DNA of 64,000 nt from an uncultured Bacteroidales bacterium (lineage in GTDB: Bacteria > Bacteroidota > Bacteroidia > Bacteroidales > F082): assembly GCA_947303085.1 (NCBI GenBank), contig CAMYXP010000002.1:1-64000 (forward strand). Reading direction: 5' to 3'. A program made the position numbers and the translations under genes. Under the pieces are notes generated by a model, which was not told the DNA's origin, searched no databases, and saw only the letters and a program-made list of their open reading frames with translations. Every line of letters begins with the position of its first letter. The stretch's first letter is position 1. Shown piece by piece: positions 9,781 through 18,217 of the stretch.

Positions 9781-9911
9781 GTCATTTCGAGCGTAACGAA
9801 GTGGAGTCGAGAAATCCTTTTTGTGTAGAGTTTAGAGTGTAGAGTTTGGAGTAGTTTTAAAGTTTATAGTCTAAAAGTTTAAAAAGATTTCTCGACTTCG
9901 CTCGAAATGAC
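9781..9911. repeat. Inverted pair of GTCATTTCGAG repeats
   Basis: Left arm starts GTCATTTCGAGCG (9781) and ends GTCGAGAAATC (9816); right arm (9886-9911) is its reverse complement, GATTTCTCGAC to CGAAATGAC. The left arm carries about 11 extra bases in the middle. A 7-bp repeat array lies between the arms. Related GTCATTCCGAG arms occur at 42137-42299 and 58738-58827. Confidence 0.8.
9824..9880. repeat. 7-bp repeat array (8 degenerate units)
   Basis: TGTAGAG, TTTAGAG, TGTAGAG, TTTGGAG, a T, then AGTTTTA, AAGTTTA, TAGTCTA, AAAGTTT. The array is inside the inverted GTCATTTCGAG pair. Confidence 0.6.
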
Positions 9912-9916
9912 AAGAT

Positions 9917-9951
9917 AAAAAAAGACCGAGTATTTAACCCGGTCTTTTTTT
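9917..9951. terminator. Bidirectional terminator between the beta-helix gene and dnaN
   Basis: AAAAAAAGACCG (9917-9928) pairs with CGGTCTTTTTTT (9940-9951). A-run and T-run allow use by both convergent genes. Confidence 0.92.
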
Positions 9952-9969
9952 GTTGTGCCACGCCAAGTG

Positions 9970-11094
9970 TTAGTTCAACATCACCGGCATCAGAAGCATC
10001 AGGATGTCCTCGTCGGCGTTTTGGTTGTCGACTGGAGTGATGATTCCGGCGCGGTTTGGTGCCGACATCTCGAGCTGAATCTCAGTCTGGCTGAGGTTGG
10101 CAAGCATCTCCTGGAAGAACTTCGAGCTGAAGCCGATTTCCATGTCTTCACCTGAATAGTTGCAGGTGAGGCGTTCCTTAGCTTCGTTCGAGTAGTCGAG
10201 GTCTTCGGCTGTGAGAACCAACTCTTGACCGTTGATCTTGAAACGAATCTGATGTGTTGCCTTGCTTGAGAAGATAGCCACACGCTTGATAGCAGCGTTA
10301 AGCAGCTGACGGTCAACGATAAGCTTATTAGGATTTGTTGTCGGGATGACTGCCTCGTAGTTAGGATAACGACCTTCGATGAGGCGGCAAATCAGCTTAT
10401 ACTCGCCAAATGTGAACGATGCGTTGGTGTTGTTGAACTCAACATGCACAGGCTCATCTGCTCTGCCAGCGAGGATGTTCTTCAACTGGTTGATAGGCTT
10501 CTTAGGCACGATAAACGATGCTGCCGCATCCGACTTCACGTCCATTCTTCTGTAGCGAACGAGCTTGTGGGCGTCGGTTGCCACGAAAGTGAGGCATGTG
10601 TCGCTCATTGCCATGAACACGCCTGTCATGATTGGGCGGATCTCGTCGTTGCCTGTCGCGAAGATTGTCTTCTCGAAGCCGCAAGCGAGCACATCGGCAG
10701 GAATATCCCACACTGAAGGCTCAGCGATTACTGGCACTTGCGGGAATTCGTCGCTCTTATGGCCAACCATCTTATAACGTCCCTCGCCTGTTGTGATTTC
10801 GATAGCGAGAGTTGCTTCGTCGATATTAAATGACACTGGGATGTCAGGGAAATTCTTCATCACGTCGATAAGCAGACGTGCCGGAATGGTGACCTGTCCC
10901 TTACCTTCAACCATATCAGGTTTGATTGAGACAGTCATCGTCGTCTCAAGGTCAGATGCCGTGATTTTCAGTTCGTCATCGTTGATATCGAAGAGAAAAT
11001 CGTCCAAAATCGGCAATGTGTTGCTTGAATTGATGACACCACTGAGTGCCTGAATTGCTTTTAAAAGCTTTAAACTCGAAAGAATAAACTTCAT
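9970..11094 (-). CDS. dnaN: DNA polymerase III subunit beta (sliding clamp)
   Basis: 374 residues, normal length for the clamp. It forms the dimeric ring that tethers DNA polymerase III to DNA. Seen: N-terminal MKFILSSLKLLKAIQALSGVI, the NTLPILDDFLF segment typical of domain I, LTFVATDAHKLV at the end of domain I to II, EGRYPNYEAVIP in domain II, and the C-terminal LLMPVMLN which is the usual LMPxR/xL clamp ending. dnaA is not next to it, so this is not a classical origin arrangement. No canonical -7 box is obvious upstream. Confidence 0.97.
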   Translation of the reverse strand: MKFILSSLKLLKAIQALSGVINSSNTLPILDDFLFDINDDELKITASDLETTMTVSIKPDMVEGKGQVTIPARLLIDVMKNFPDIPVSFNIDEATLAIEITTGEGRYKMVGHKSDEFPQVPVIAEPSVWDIPADVLACGFEKTIFATGNDEIRPIMTGVFMAMSDTCLTFVATDAHKLVRYRRMDVKSDAAASFIVPKKPINQLKNILAGRADEPVHVEFNNTNASFTFGEYKLICRLIEGRYPNYEAVIPTTNPNKLIVDRQLLNAAIKRVAIFSSKATHQIRFKINGQELVLTAEDLDYSNEAKERLTCNYSGEDMEIGFSSKFFQEMLANLSQTEIQLEMSAPNRAGIITPVDNQNADEDILMLLMPVMLN

Positions 11095-11166
11095 AACTCA
11101 CTATATTTTTTCAAACTGCTAAATTACAACTTTTTCTTGAATTGCAGCCTATTTTTTAAAAATTTT

Positions 11167-12000
11167 TTATTTTTTGATAAAAACAGCCGCTGTCCACTCG
11201 TTCTTTTTGATGTGATTCAGATAGTTTAAGCCCAGACGCTCAGCCTCGTTTCTAATCAATTGTAAGTCAGCCTCGTAGAAACCGCTGAAGAAGATTTTAC
11301 CGCCTTTTTTCAGACATTTCACATATTCGTGCATGTCGCGCAACAAGATATTGCGGTTGATGTTGGCGATAATAATGTCAAACTGTCTGTTATTCAATGA
11401 GTTAGCATCGCCGAGTTCAACAACAATCTCGTTTTCATCGTTGAGTTTCACGTTGTCGAGAGCGTTGCGGTAAGCCCACTCGTCGTTGTCGATGGCGACC
11501 GTCTTTGCCGAACCGAGTTTCTTTGCCAAAATAGCCAAAACACCAGTTCCCGAGCCCATGTCAAGCACATCTTTGCCTTTGAAATCTTCGGTAAGCATGA
11601 GTTTGATGATCTGTGCTGTCGTTTCGTGATGCGCTGTGCCGAACGACATCTTAGGCTCGATGCAGAGGTCATATTTATAGCTGCTGTCGGCCTGGTGGAA
11701 AGGCGCGCGGATACGACAAGTGTTGTCGATAACAACCGGCTCGTAAGATGATTCCCAAGTGGCGTTCCAATCCTGGTCAGGAATGAGTTCCTTTTTAAGT
11801 ATTTGAACGTCAGATAGTTGTTCGAGAGATAATATAGAATCGAGAGCTTCCTTTTTAAAAGCGTTTTCGGCGCAATAGGCAGTGAAGCCATCGTCAACGT
11901 CCATAAAGCTGTCGAAGCCGATATTGCCGAGCAGCTCGGTGAACATATCTTTCAGAGCCTCGTTATGAGGATTCGAAAAAGTATAGGCTATATAATTCAT
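11167..12000 (-). CDS. prmA: Ribosomal protein L11 methyltransferase
   Basis: 277 residues. SAM-dependent methyltransferase that modifies ribosomal protein L11. The SAM-binding motif is DVLDMGSGTGVLAILAKKLG (near residues 140-160), followed by VAIDNDEWAYRNA (motif II) and FDIIIANINRNILL (motif IV, with the NI.N signature of PrmA). The N-terminal 110 residues form the substrate-recognition domain. It starts 6 bp after tpiA stops and is probably co-transcribed with it. Confidence 0.93.
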   Translation of the reverse strand: MNYIAYTFSNPHNEALKDMFTELLGNIGFDSFMDVDDGFTAYCAENAFKKEALDSILSLEQLSDVQILKKELIPDQDWNATWESSYEPVVIDNTCRIRAPFHQADSSYKYDLCIEPKMSFGTAHHETTAQIIKLMLTEDFKGKDVLDMGSGTGVLAILAKKLGSAKTVAIDNDEWAYRNALDNVKLNDENEIVVELGDANSLNNRQFDIIIANINRNILLRDMHEYVKCLKKGGKIFFSGFYEADLQLIRNEAERLGLNYLNHIKKNEWTAAVFIKK

Positions 12001-12006
12001 TTTCAG

Positions 12007-12774
12007 TTACTTAGAAGCCTGTTCGCAGATACTCACAAAATCTTCAGCCTTAAGTGATGCGCCGCCGATCAGACCACCGTCAACATCAGGCTGGGCAAAG
12101 AGTTCAGAGGCGTTTTTAGCGTTGCAGCTGCCACCGTAGAGGATATGGATCTGACTTGCGATGTCGTCGCCATATTTCTCTTTCACCAGTTTGCGGATGA
12201 AAGCGTGTACTTCCTGAGCCTGCGCCGGTGTTGCGGTTTTGCCTGTTCCGATAGCCCATACAGGTTCATAGGCGATGATAACGTTCTCAATATCAGCGAT
12301 GTCGAGATGGAACAACCCCTCCTCCACTTGCTTGCGAATCACATCGAAATGCTTGTTGGCTTCGCGCTCTTCGAGGACCTCGCCCACGCAGAAAATAGGA
12401 ACTATTTCATATTGCAGAGCAAGGTTCACCTTAGCGGCAAGAGTCTTGTTGTCCTCACCGAAATATTTTCTGCGTTCGCTGTGACCGATTATGCAGCAGC
12501 TCACGCCTATCGAGTCGAGCATCTTAGCAGACACCTCGCCAGTGTAAGCTCCTGATTCCCAAGCGGCTACGTTCTGTGCGCCCACTTCAAACAGCTCATG
12601 CTCCGAGGCCTCGTCGGTAGCGAGTTCAAGGTATGGGAACGGAGGGCAGATTATCACTTCGCACGACGGTTGTTTCTCGTCGAGAAGGTTTTCGAGGTCT
12701 TCGATAAGGGTTTGTGCTTCCTCGAAATCGAGGTTCATTTTCCAGTTGCCGGCAACGATTTTATTTCTTTTCAT
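12007..12774 (-). CDS. tpiA: Triosephosphate isomerase
   Basis: 255 residues. Glycolytic interconversion of dihydroxyacetone phosphate and glyceraldehyde 3-phosphate. All catalytic elements are visible: VAGNWKMN (Lys), CCIIGHSERR (His), IAYEPVWAIGTGKTATPAQ (Glu and loop 6), and the phosphate-binding ILYGGS and GLIGGASL. First gene of the tpiA-prmA pair. In Bacteroides, tpiA sits beside the DoxX/DUF1599 genes; here those are 20 kb away. Confidence 0.98.
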   Translation of the reverse strand: MKRNKIVAGNWKMNLDFEEAQTLIEDLENLLDEKQPSCEVIICPPFPYLELATDEASEHELFEVGAQNVAAWESGAYTGEVSAKMLDSIGVSCCIIGHSERRKYFGEDNKTLAAKVNLALQYEIVPIFCVGEVLEEREANKHFDVIRKQVEEGLFHLDIADIENVIIAYEPVWAIGTGKTATPAQAQEVHAFIRKLVKEKYGDDIASQIHILYGGSCNAKNASELFAQPDVDGGLIGGASLKAEDFVSICEQASK

Positions 12775-12812
12775 GATATAATGATTATAATTACTTTCTT
12801 TAATGTAATCTG

Positions 12813-12820
12813 CAAAGATA
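12813..12820 (-). promoter_or_regulatory. -7 box of tpiA-prmA
   Basis: TATCTTTG followed by C on the minus strand, giving a leader of roughly 33 nt. Confidence 0.65.
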
Positions 12821-12850
12821 ATAATTTTTTCTTTTGATTTTTATTTACTT

Positions 12851-12955
12851 GTTACTTTTTCTTGATAAAAAGTAACCAAAAAAATCAAGGGCCACCGCAC
12901 CCAAGTCAACCTGACGCAAAGCGACTTTAATCTATCACCTTCGGTGATTTTTTTA
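12851..12955. repeat. Dispersed repeat, copy 1 (GTTACTTTTT / CACCGCACC type)
   Basis: TTACTTTTT-CTTGAT-AAAAAGTAA forms a hairpin (12853-12876), then CAAAAAAATCAAG, CACCGCACCCAAG and GCAAAGCGACTTTA. The same order of parts occurs at 40936-41056. A 6-bp hairpin ATCACC-TTC-GGTGAT with a T7 run (about 12936-12957) ends the stretch and points rightwards, where no plus-strand gene ends. Confidence 0.65.
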
Positions 12956-12967
12956 CCTAAGCTTTAA

Positions 12968-14221
12968 TTATTCTATAGAAACTTCGTAAAGACGGCTGTT
13001 GCGAGTGTTGTCGTTTTTATAAAGGAAATAGGCTTTGCCATTATAGATTCTGAGGTTTTCGACGAAGGCAAAGCCGCTGATGGTGTATACTGTTTCGGCA
13101 GTGCCGGTTTCGATATTGATGCGTTTGATGGTGGTGACGCCGCCATCTTCAAATAAGGTATAAAACTTGCCGGTCGCCCAGTCCATAATCACTTTCTGCT
13201 TCCATTTTTTGATGACTCGCATGTCGCCACGCCAATGACGGTATTTGTGGAAAGTGAGCGGATATTCATGAATACATTCTCCTAAATTATTGTAAACGAA
13301 AGTCTTATCTTCATCAAAAGAGAAAAGATAAAGTTTGTTGTCGTAAGCAAAAATCGGGTCGTAAGTAGGTTTGATAAACAGCCCTAGATTGCCGAGTCCC
13401 CAATGATATTTCATCGAAAAATAGATAAGGTCTCTCATTTCCACGTTCACGCAATGATGAAACTCGTGTGGCTGCTGATCGCCGCCGATATTGAAATAAT
13501 AGTAGTAAATCTCCTGATCGAAGAAAAAGTACTTGCCACCAACGAGTACACTGTCGGTAACACAAGCGATATTTGAAAACACCGAAAGAAACTCAGTCAG
13601 CGGATAATGATACAAAAGTTCCATGTCATAAACCTTGCCTCTCAACGTCTTATGCCCGATTTGCCACACATCTTTATCAGAAACTATATGCATCTCGCCA
13701 TAAACATCTTTGAAAATATTATAATAATCAGGACTTATCTTAAATGCAGTTAGTGTATCGCAAGTAAAATTAAGATGCAGAATCGCATTATCACGACGGC
13801 GCTGAGCAAGCAGATAGATACCTTTATCATTGATTTCGAAATCTTTAACAGAAACAACCTTATTATCGTATGCCACATGCGGCACGTTACCCATAATCTC
13901 GACCTCCGGCAACGACATCTGCGACGGCTTCATTTTAAACACGATTCTCTTCTTAATATCAAGACTATCAATGATATAAGTCACATTATCAAAAGCAAGA
14001 TGGCTCGCATAAATAGTGTCGCCGGGTTTGGAGTTTTTCAAAGAAAAAAGACCGTCTCGATTTGTAACAGCGAGGATTGTCGAGTCGATGGAATAGATAC
14101 CAGCGTTGCGAATCGGCTTATTGCGGTTGTCGAGACAAATGCCGTTGATTCCTGAACTATTCTGTGCGGACATAGTAATCCCACAAAATAAAACAAAGAA
14201 GAGAGTAAGCTTGATTTTCAT
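12968..14221 (-). CDS. Secreted propeller-like protein with carboxypeptidase-regulatory-like domain
   Basis: 417 residues, signal peptide 1-19 (ending SAQ). Residues about 24-105 resemble the carboxypeptidase-D regulatory-like beta-sandwich found in Bacteroidota envelope proteins (DNRNKPIRNAGIYS, TNRDGLFSL, DTIYASHLAFD). The rest consists of strands with repeated tyrosine and aspartate (YHYPLTEF, LYLFSFDEDKTFVYN, KVIMDWATGKFYTLFEDG) reminiscent of a six-bladed propeller. It is a paralogue of the products of 16669-18051 and 14334-15383, sharing PHVAYDNK-like and GIYLL motifs. Function unknown; likely periplasmic or surface exposed. A long hairpin separates it from the upstream gene. Confidence 0.6.
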   Translation of the reverse strand: MKIKLTLFFVLFCGITMSAQNSSGINGICLDNRNKPIRNAGIYSIDSTILAVTNRDGLFSLKNSKPGDTIYASHLAFDNVTYIIDSLDIKKRIVFKMKPSQMSLPEVEIMGNVPHVAYDNKVVSVKDFEINDKGIYLLAQRRRDNAILHLNFTCDTLTAFKISPDYYNIFKDVYGEMHIVSDKDVWQIGHKTLRGKVYDMELLYHYPLTEFLSVFSNIACVTDSVLVGGKYFFFDQEIYYYYFNIGGDQQPHEFHHCVNVEMRDLIYFSMKYHWGLGNLGLFIKPTYDPIFAYDNKLYLFSFDEDKTFVYNNLGECIHEYPLTFHKYRHWRGDMRVIKKWKQKVIMDWATGKFYTLFEDGGVTTIKRINIETGTAETVYTISGFAFVENLRIYNGKAYFLYKNDNTRNSRLYEVSIE

Positions 14222-14241
14222 TTTGCAAAAATAAATAATAT

Positions 14242-14316
14242 TTTTAAAATATGCAAAAATCAGTCTGCAAATTTTCTTCGAATATTCAAAGGCCTGATTT
14301 TTGTATATTCTTAAAA
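14242..14316. repeat. Covarying hairpin repeat, copy 1
   Basis: Outer stem of about 22 bp: TTTTAAAATATGCAAAAATC (from 14242) against GATTTTTGTATATTCTTAAAA (ending 14316) with two mismatches. The interior keeps TCTG, a small stem around TTC, and GGC but otherwise differs from copies 2 and 3. It begins 17 bp after the stop codon of the 14334-15383 gene on the minus strand. Confidence 0.8.
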
Positions 14317-14333
14317 CAGTTGAATATTATATT

Positions 14334-15383
14334 TTAATAAAGTTTGGTCTTTTCGATGAAAGAGATTTCCAAATTTCCTGAATCTCTACGCTTTTTCAAA
14401 GAATAAAGACTGCCTTTATAAATTATCATTTTGTGGCTCAAATAGTTGTTAACTTTGATTTTAGGGATAGTTTTGCCAGTTTTTAGGTCAATTTCATTAA
14501 AAGTTGTGCCGAAAATTGTGTAAAATGCACCCCAAGCCCGATCTTGATAGATGGTGTGACGCCAGAAAGATTCTTTGTCGGGATAAGTAATTTCGCAACT
14601 ATGAAGCAGATTCAAATCCTCATCATAGGTAATGATTGTGCGGTTTTGATGATCAAAATAATATAAAGTATCATGCGAATGCCCAAGAAAAGCCTGTTCC
14701 GGACGCATCCAAACATTTCGGAGGTATGACTCCCAGTCCTCATCACTCGGACCATACCACAATCCGCCTGAACGTGAAGAGTGAGCCACATGCCATTGCA
14801 CTTCTTGTGGTATTTCGCTGTATTTTTGTAAATCGTTATTGCAGAAAAGCAGTTCCCGCTCCCTTTTTTGCGGACTTATTCGATAAAAATTGAGCAAATA
14901 GCCTTCGGCACGAGTGTCACAGAAATAAATGTATCGATCTGTCATGAAAAGACATCGACTCATCACTTCCAGATAATGATTTTTCTCGACAGGAAAGGCG
15001 TAATAACGCTTGTTTTTATTATTAACTATTTGATACAGAGAGTCTTGTGTCACAATCTGGACATTATCCGCAATATCTAATTCCAAGTTTGTCGGTTTGA
15101 TATTTTTAGGAATATTAATGGTATCAATGGGATCAAAAACCATGTTTGTAACAAGTATTCTAAAGTTTTTCAACGAATTTTCTTTTCTTTGAAGAATGAA
15201 AAACTTATCGTCAACTATTTCAAAATCAACCATAACATATTTGTAATCGCGATAAACTGATACCTTTTCCGCAGTGACATAAACAGCATCAAGCGCGATA
15301 GATTTTACGCAAGTATCCTGCTGCGCGGACATGGTTAAGCCGCACAGCAGGGAAAAAATGAGAGTTATAATTGAGTGTTTCAT
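14334..15383 (-). CDS. Secreted propeller-like paralogue without the N-terminal regulatory domain
   Basis: 349 residues, signal peptide 1-20 (ending SAQ). It aligns with its neighbours only from their conserved segment on: here SIALDAVYVTAEKVSVYRDYK-like, in the 417-residue paralogue LPEVEIMGNVPHVAYDNK. The carboxypeptidase-regulatory-like domain is absent. Strand-rich repeats follow (TLYYFDHQNRTIITYDEDL, AFYTIFGTTFNEIDLKTGK). The start overlaps the stop of the esterase-like gene by 4 bp (ATGA), so the two are translationally coupled. Function unknown. Confidence 0.6.
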   Translation of the reverse strand: MKHSIITLIFSLLCGLTMSAQQDTCVKSIALDAVYVTAEKVSVYRDYKYVMVDFEIVDDKFFILQRKENSLKNFRILVTNMVFDPIDTINIPKNIKPTNLELDIADNVQIVTQDSLYQIVNNKNKRYYAFPVEKNHYLEVMSRCLFMTDRYIYFCDTRAEGYLLNFYRISPQKRERELLFCNNDLQKYSEIPQEVQWHVAHSSRSGGLWYGPSDEDWESYLRNVWMRPEQAFLGHSHDTLYYFDHQNRTIITYDEDLNLLHSCEITYPDKESFWRHTIYQDRAWGAFYTIFGTTFNEIDLKTGKTIPKIKVNNYLSHKMIIYKGSLYSLKKRRDSGNLEISFIEKTKLY

Positions 15384-16657
15384 TTCTCAATGTCTTGTGT
15401 CGCCTTGTGTTGCTCCTTGATGTAAAAAATCGCATCGAACGACTTTGCCCATTTCCCAATTTTGTTATGATAACCTAGAAGGATGCTGTGGAACGGAATA
15501 TCTTCAAACTCGGGATGACTACCGAAATCAAGATAGCCGTAATTGATGCCACGTTGCTGCAGGGCAAATTCAACCGAAGTGGAATCGGGCTGAATAGGAT
15601 CGCCTTCATCTTGATTAAACCATCCAACTTCACCGCCACCTGATGTGAAGGCGACAGAATAAACCTGATTCGGGAACATGTTCGCAAGATGCTCGCCCAA
15701 CAAAGTGTATCTGTCATACAAGTCGGGATTCGGTTCCTTGCCGTATTTTATCTGTGAAATAGCCTTCGCCCCATGGAAATTGGCTGCCCAGATGATAATT
15801 TTCTTTTCAGGATGATGATTTATATACCACGCAACATTGTCTGCCATTTGTCGGTCACGAATTATAATGCTACAATCGATACATGAATCGCAGGAGTTAG
15901 AAAATCCGCATTTTGCATGATTTGAGAACGACAACATATTGTCAATCAATAGCGAAACGGCATCTTTGTTGAATGAGACATTTTCATTGTTCAGCTTATT
16001 TTTCATTGCCAACAAAGAACTGTCATAATATTGATAATCAATATCTTGAATGACAGAATCGTTTAAATTAAGCATATTCTTATTTATGTCAAGCAATCTT
16101 TTCCAATTGTAGTCAAACATATTCTGTTTCATTATCGAATCGTAATAAAACAGATTGCTCAGATATGCTATCTCGAAATTATTGCAGTATGATGGATTGA
16201 CATCCATGCCGTAAAAATCGATTTGGTGTTTGTTCATCGCATCAACCAGTTTAGATGCTTCTTCCGTTTGACTCCACAAAGAATTCCATGAACTACCAAC
16301 ATTCAGCCACGAAGTGTTAATTATCAGCACAGGCAGTTCTTTGTTAAGAATTGCGCCGTCAAAGGGATTCATTCCTTCAAGAATCAATGTGTAATCGCCT
16401 ACGGAATCCAAATATTTGACAATTTCCGATTTTATTTCAAAAGTTTTGCCGTCGCCATGACCGCATTCACCGAGGATGACGATTCGTTTGTCTTTGACAA
16501 GATTTGCGATAGTTTCAAAGCTTTCAGAGGGCTTATAGTAAGCTGTGAATTTTTCGGCGATGCTAGATTCGACGGAGGGAGTGTCGCAACACGATGATTG
16601 GGCTAATAAGGCCAATAAGACGAATAGGATTGATAAGAGTGATAATTTTGTTTTCAT
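15380..16657 (-). CDS. Erythromycin-esterase-like lipoprotein
   Basis: 425 residues. Signal peptide with lipobox LAQSSC, so a lipoprotein. The core matches the erythromycin esterase / ChaN-like superfamily: VILGECGHGDGKTFEIK (Glu and His of the active site), ILEGMNPFDGA, and RDRQMADNVAWYINHHPEKK followed by IIIWAANFHGA. Known members hydrolyse macrolide lactones, but many relatives are not resistance enzymes; a lipoprotein in an operon of propeller-like proteins suggests an envelope substrate, so I do not call resistance. It lies 11 bp after the 16669-18051 gene's stop and overlaps the next gene by 4 bp. Confidence 0.72.
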   Translation of the reverse strand: MKTKLSLLSILFVLLALLAQSSCCDTPSVESSIAEKFTAYYKPSESFETIANLVKDKRIVILGECGHGDGKTFEIKSEIVKYLDSVGDYTLILEGMNPFDGAILNKELPVLIINTSWLNVGSSWNSLWSQTEEASKLVDAMNKHQIDFYGMDVNPSYCNNFEIAYLSNLFYYDSIMKQNMFDYNWKRLLDINKNMLNLNDSVIQDIDYQYYDSSLLAMKNKLNNENVSFNKDAVSLLIDNMLSFSNHAKCGFSNSCDSCIDCSIIIRDRQMADNVAWYINHHPEKKIIIWAANFHGAKAISQIKYGKEPNPDLYDRYTLLGEHLANMFPNQVYSVAFTSGGGEVGWFNQDEGDPIQPDSTSVEFALQQRGINYGYLDFGSHPEFEDIPFHSILLGYHNKIGKWAKSFDAIFYIKEQHKATQDIEK

Positions 16658-16668
16658 GGGATAGTGTT

Positions 16669-18051
16669 TTATTTCAATTGCATTTTATACAAACTGCGGC
16701 AGTCGCGGCCGACGGTTTGGCGCACATCGATAAATTTGTAATAGACGATGCCGTTGTGGATTTGGATGTTTTCAGGGAAGACATGATGCGTCAGCTCGAT
16801 GGTTTTCTTTGTTGTACCAGTCTGTAAATCAATCTCTTTCAAGGTCACGTGACCGTCTTTGGTGAATTGTGCGTAGCATTTGCCAAGGGCTTTGTCTATG
16901 ATGATGTTCTTGTCCCAATTGTTGCCGATGCGGCTGTTTTTGCGATAAGTTGTGCGATGAAAACTGATGTCAATATCTTTAACGAAAGTACCGTTTTCGG
17001 TAAACTTTATAAGCTTATCTTTCTCTAAATCAAACACATAGATGGTATCATTAAAAAATGTGATCGGACTAAAAATCGGTTGCAAACGATATCTGGCGCG
17101 CTGGCTGCTTTCAAAATCGACGTAAGTGTTTTCAATCGCGTCATCTCCGAATGTGTTGGTTTGTTCAATCCCAAGCATCTCCATGATGTTTGGGAACAGC
17201 GGATTCTCTTTTTGAACTGCGTCGATAACGCCATCTTTTACCATATCCCTGTAATATGTTCTCCCCCACTCTCTTGTCGGACCGTAGCAGTCGGCTAACA
17301 CTTTGGTTTCCTTATTGTTACGATTCACGCTGATATACAAAATCTCCTGCCACATAGAGGCGTATCTCTGCAAAACGAGCAGGCTGTCGGTGATAACCTG
17401 AACTGGCATCAGCTTTTGCTTGAAAGTGTTTATATCAACAGGATAAAGCATATTCAGCTTCTCGCCGTCGTAAAAAGTCTGATAAGCCGTATCTTTACTC
17501 AAAAGATGTATATTTCCGAAAGCGTCTTCATAAAGATAATCATACTTTTCAGCGATTTTCGCTTTCGCCATAGTATCCTGCTCATGGCTCAGAAATATCA
17601 GCGAATGCTCGGAATTATTATCAAAAATGAGATACATTCCAGCATTGTTAACCTTGTAATCGGAAACCCAAACCTGCTTGTTAGAATATGCTAAATGCGG
17701 TACATTTTCAACAATTTCGGCTTCAGGGAGAATATTGGTTTTCGCATTTAAAATGACAAGCATATTCTCATCGGAAATTGTCATTGTTTTCGGCTCGTAG
17801 CTAATGTGAGAAAACACCACTTCATCGCCAATATGCGCTGTGATTATTGTAGTTCCGAAATTGTTGGTTATTCCAATAAGGTTTTGTTTGGAGTTATAAA
17901 TCGCGACGTCTTTGAGGACTTTGCCTGTTGAATCAGAGACAATGACATTAACATTCAAGACTTTATCGTTTTGAGCGGAAGCTGTAACTGGTGATAGGAC
18001 GAATAGGACCGATATGACTAATAGAGCATATAGGAATGAGAGTTTTTTCAT
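16669..18051 (-). CDS. Secreted propeller-like protein with carboxypeptidase-regulatory-like domain
   Basis: 460 residues from ATG at 18051. The frame is open to 18093, but a TAATTTTG promoter box (18072-18079) lies between, and the shorter start gives a proper signal peptide (MKKLSFLYALLVISVLF to SAQ). Residues about 30-110 form the regulatory-like beta-sandwich (DSTGKVLKDVAIYN, ITNNFGTTIITAHIGDEV); the remainder is propeller-like (IYVFDLEKDKLIKFTENG, IIIDKALGKCYAQFTKDG). First gene of an operon with the esterase-like lipoprotein and the 349-residue paralogue. Function unknown. Confidence 0.62.
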   Translation of the reverse strand: MKKLSFLYALLVISVLFVLSPVTASAQNDKVLNVNVIVSDSTGKVLKDVAIYNSKQNLIGITNNFGTTIITAHIGDEVVFSHISYEPKTMTISDENMLVILNAKTNILPEAEIVENVPHLAYSNKQVWVSDYKVNNAGMYLIFDNNSEHSLIFLSHEQDTMAKAKIAEKYDYLYEDAFGNIHLLSKDTAYQTFYDGEKLNMLYPVDINTFKQKLMPVQVITDSLLVLQRYASMWQEILYISVNRNNKETKVLADCYGPTREWGRTYYRDMVKDGVIDAVQKENPLFPNIMEMLGIEQTNTFGDDAIENTYVDFESSQRARYRLQPIFSPITFFNDTIYVFDLEKDKLIKFTENGTFVKDIDISFHRTTYRKNSRIGNNWDKNIIIDKALGKCYAQFTKDGHVTLKEIDLQTGTTKKTIELTHHVFPENIQIHNGIVYYKFIDVRQTVGRDCRSLYKMQLK

Positions 18052-18071
18052 AGAATGAAGTTTTAACGATG

Positions 18072-18079
18072 CAAAATTA
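18072..18079 (-). promoter_or_regulatory. -7 box of the propeller/esterase operon
   Basis: TAATTTTG followed by C on the minus strand, about 20 bp before the ATG at 18051; this decides the start codon. Confidence 0.6.
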
Positions 18080-18138
18080 CAATAATAAATCATTCATGTC
18101 AATTCCTAAAACCCTAAAAGATTAAGAAAAATGCTAAC

Positions 18139-18215
18139 GTTTTAAGGATATGCAAAAATCAGTCTGGATATGCTCCGCATACCGCAAGGCCTGATTTTTT
18201 GCACATCCTTAAAAC
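18139..18215. repeat. Covarying hairpin repeat, copy 2
   Basis: Outer stem of 24 bp, GTTTTAAGGATATGCAAAAA (from 18139) against TTTTTTGCACATCCTTAAAAC (to 18215). Inside, GGATATGC-TCC-GCATACC forms a second hairpin, then GCAAGGC. It begins 2 bp after the stop codon of the 18218-18697 gene on the minus strand and may act as its terminator. Confidence 0.85.
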
Positions 18216-18217
18216 TA

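Noticed and set aside
15380-16657. Esterase-like lipoprotein as a macrolide-resistance gene
   Set aside because: Only superfamily motifs match; it sits in an envelope operon and is lipid-anchored, unlike EreA/EreB.
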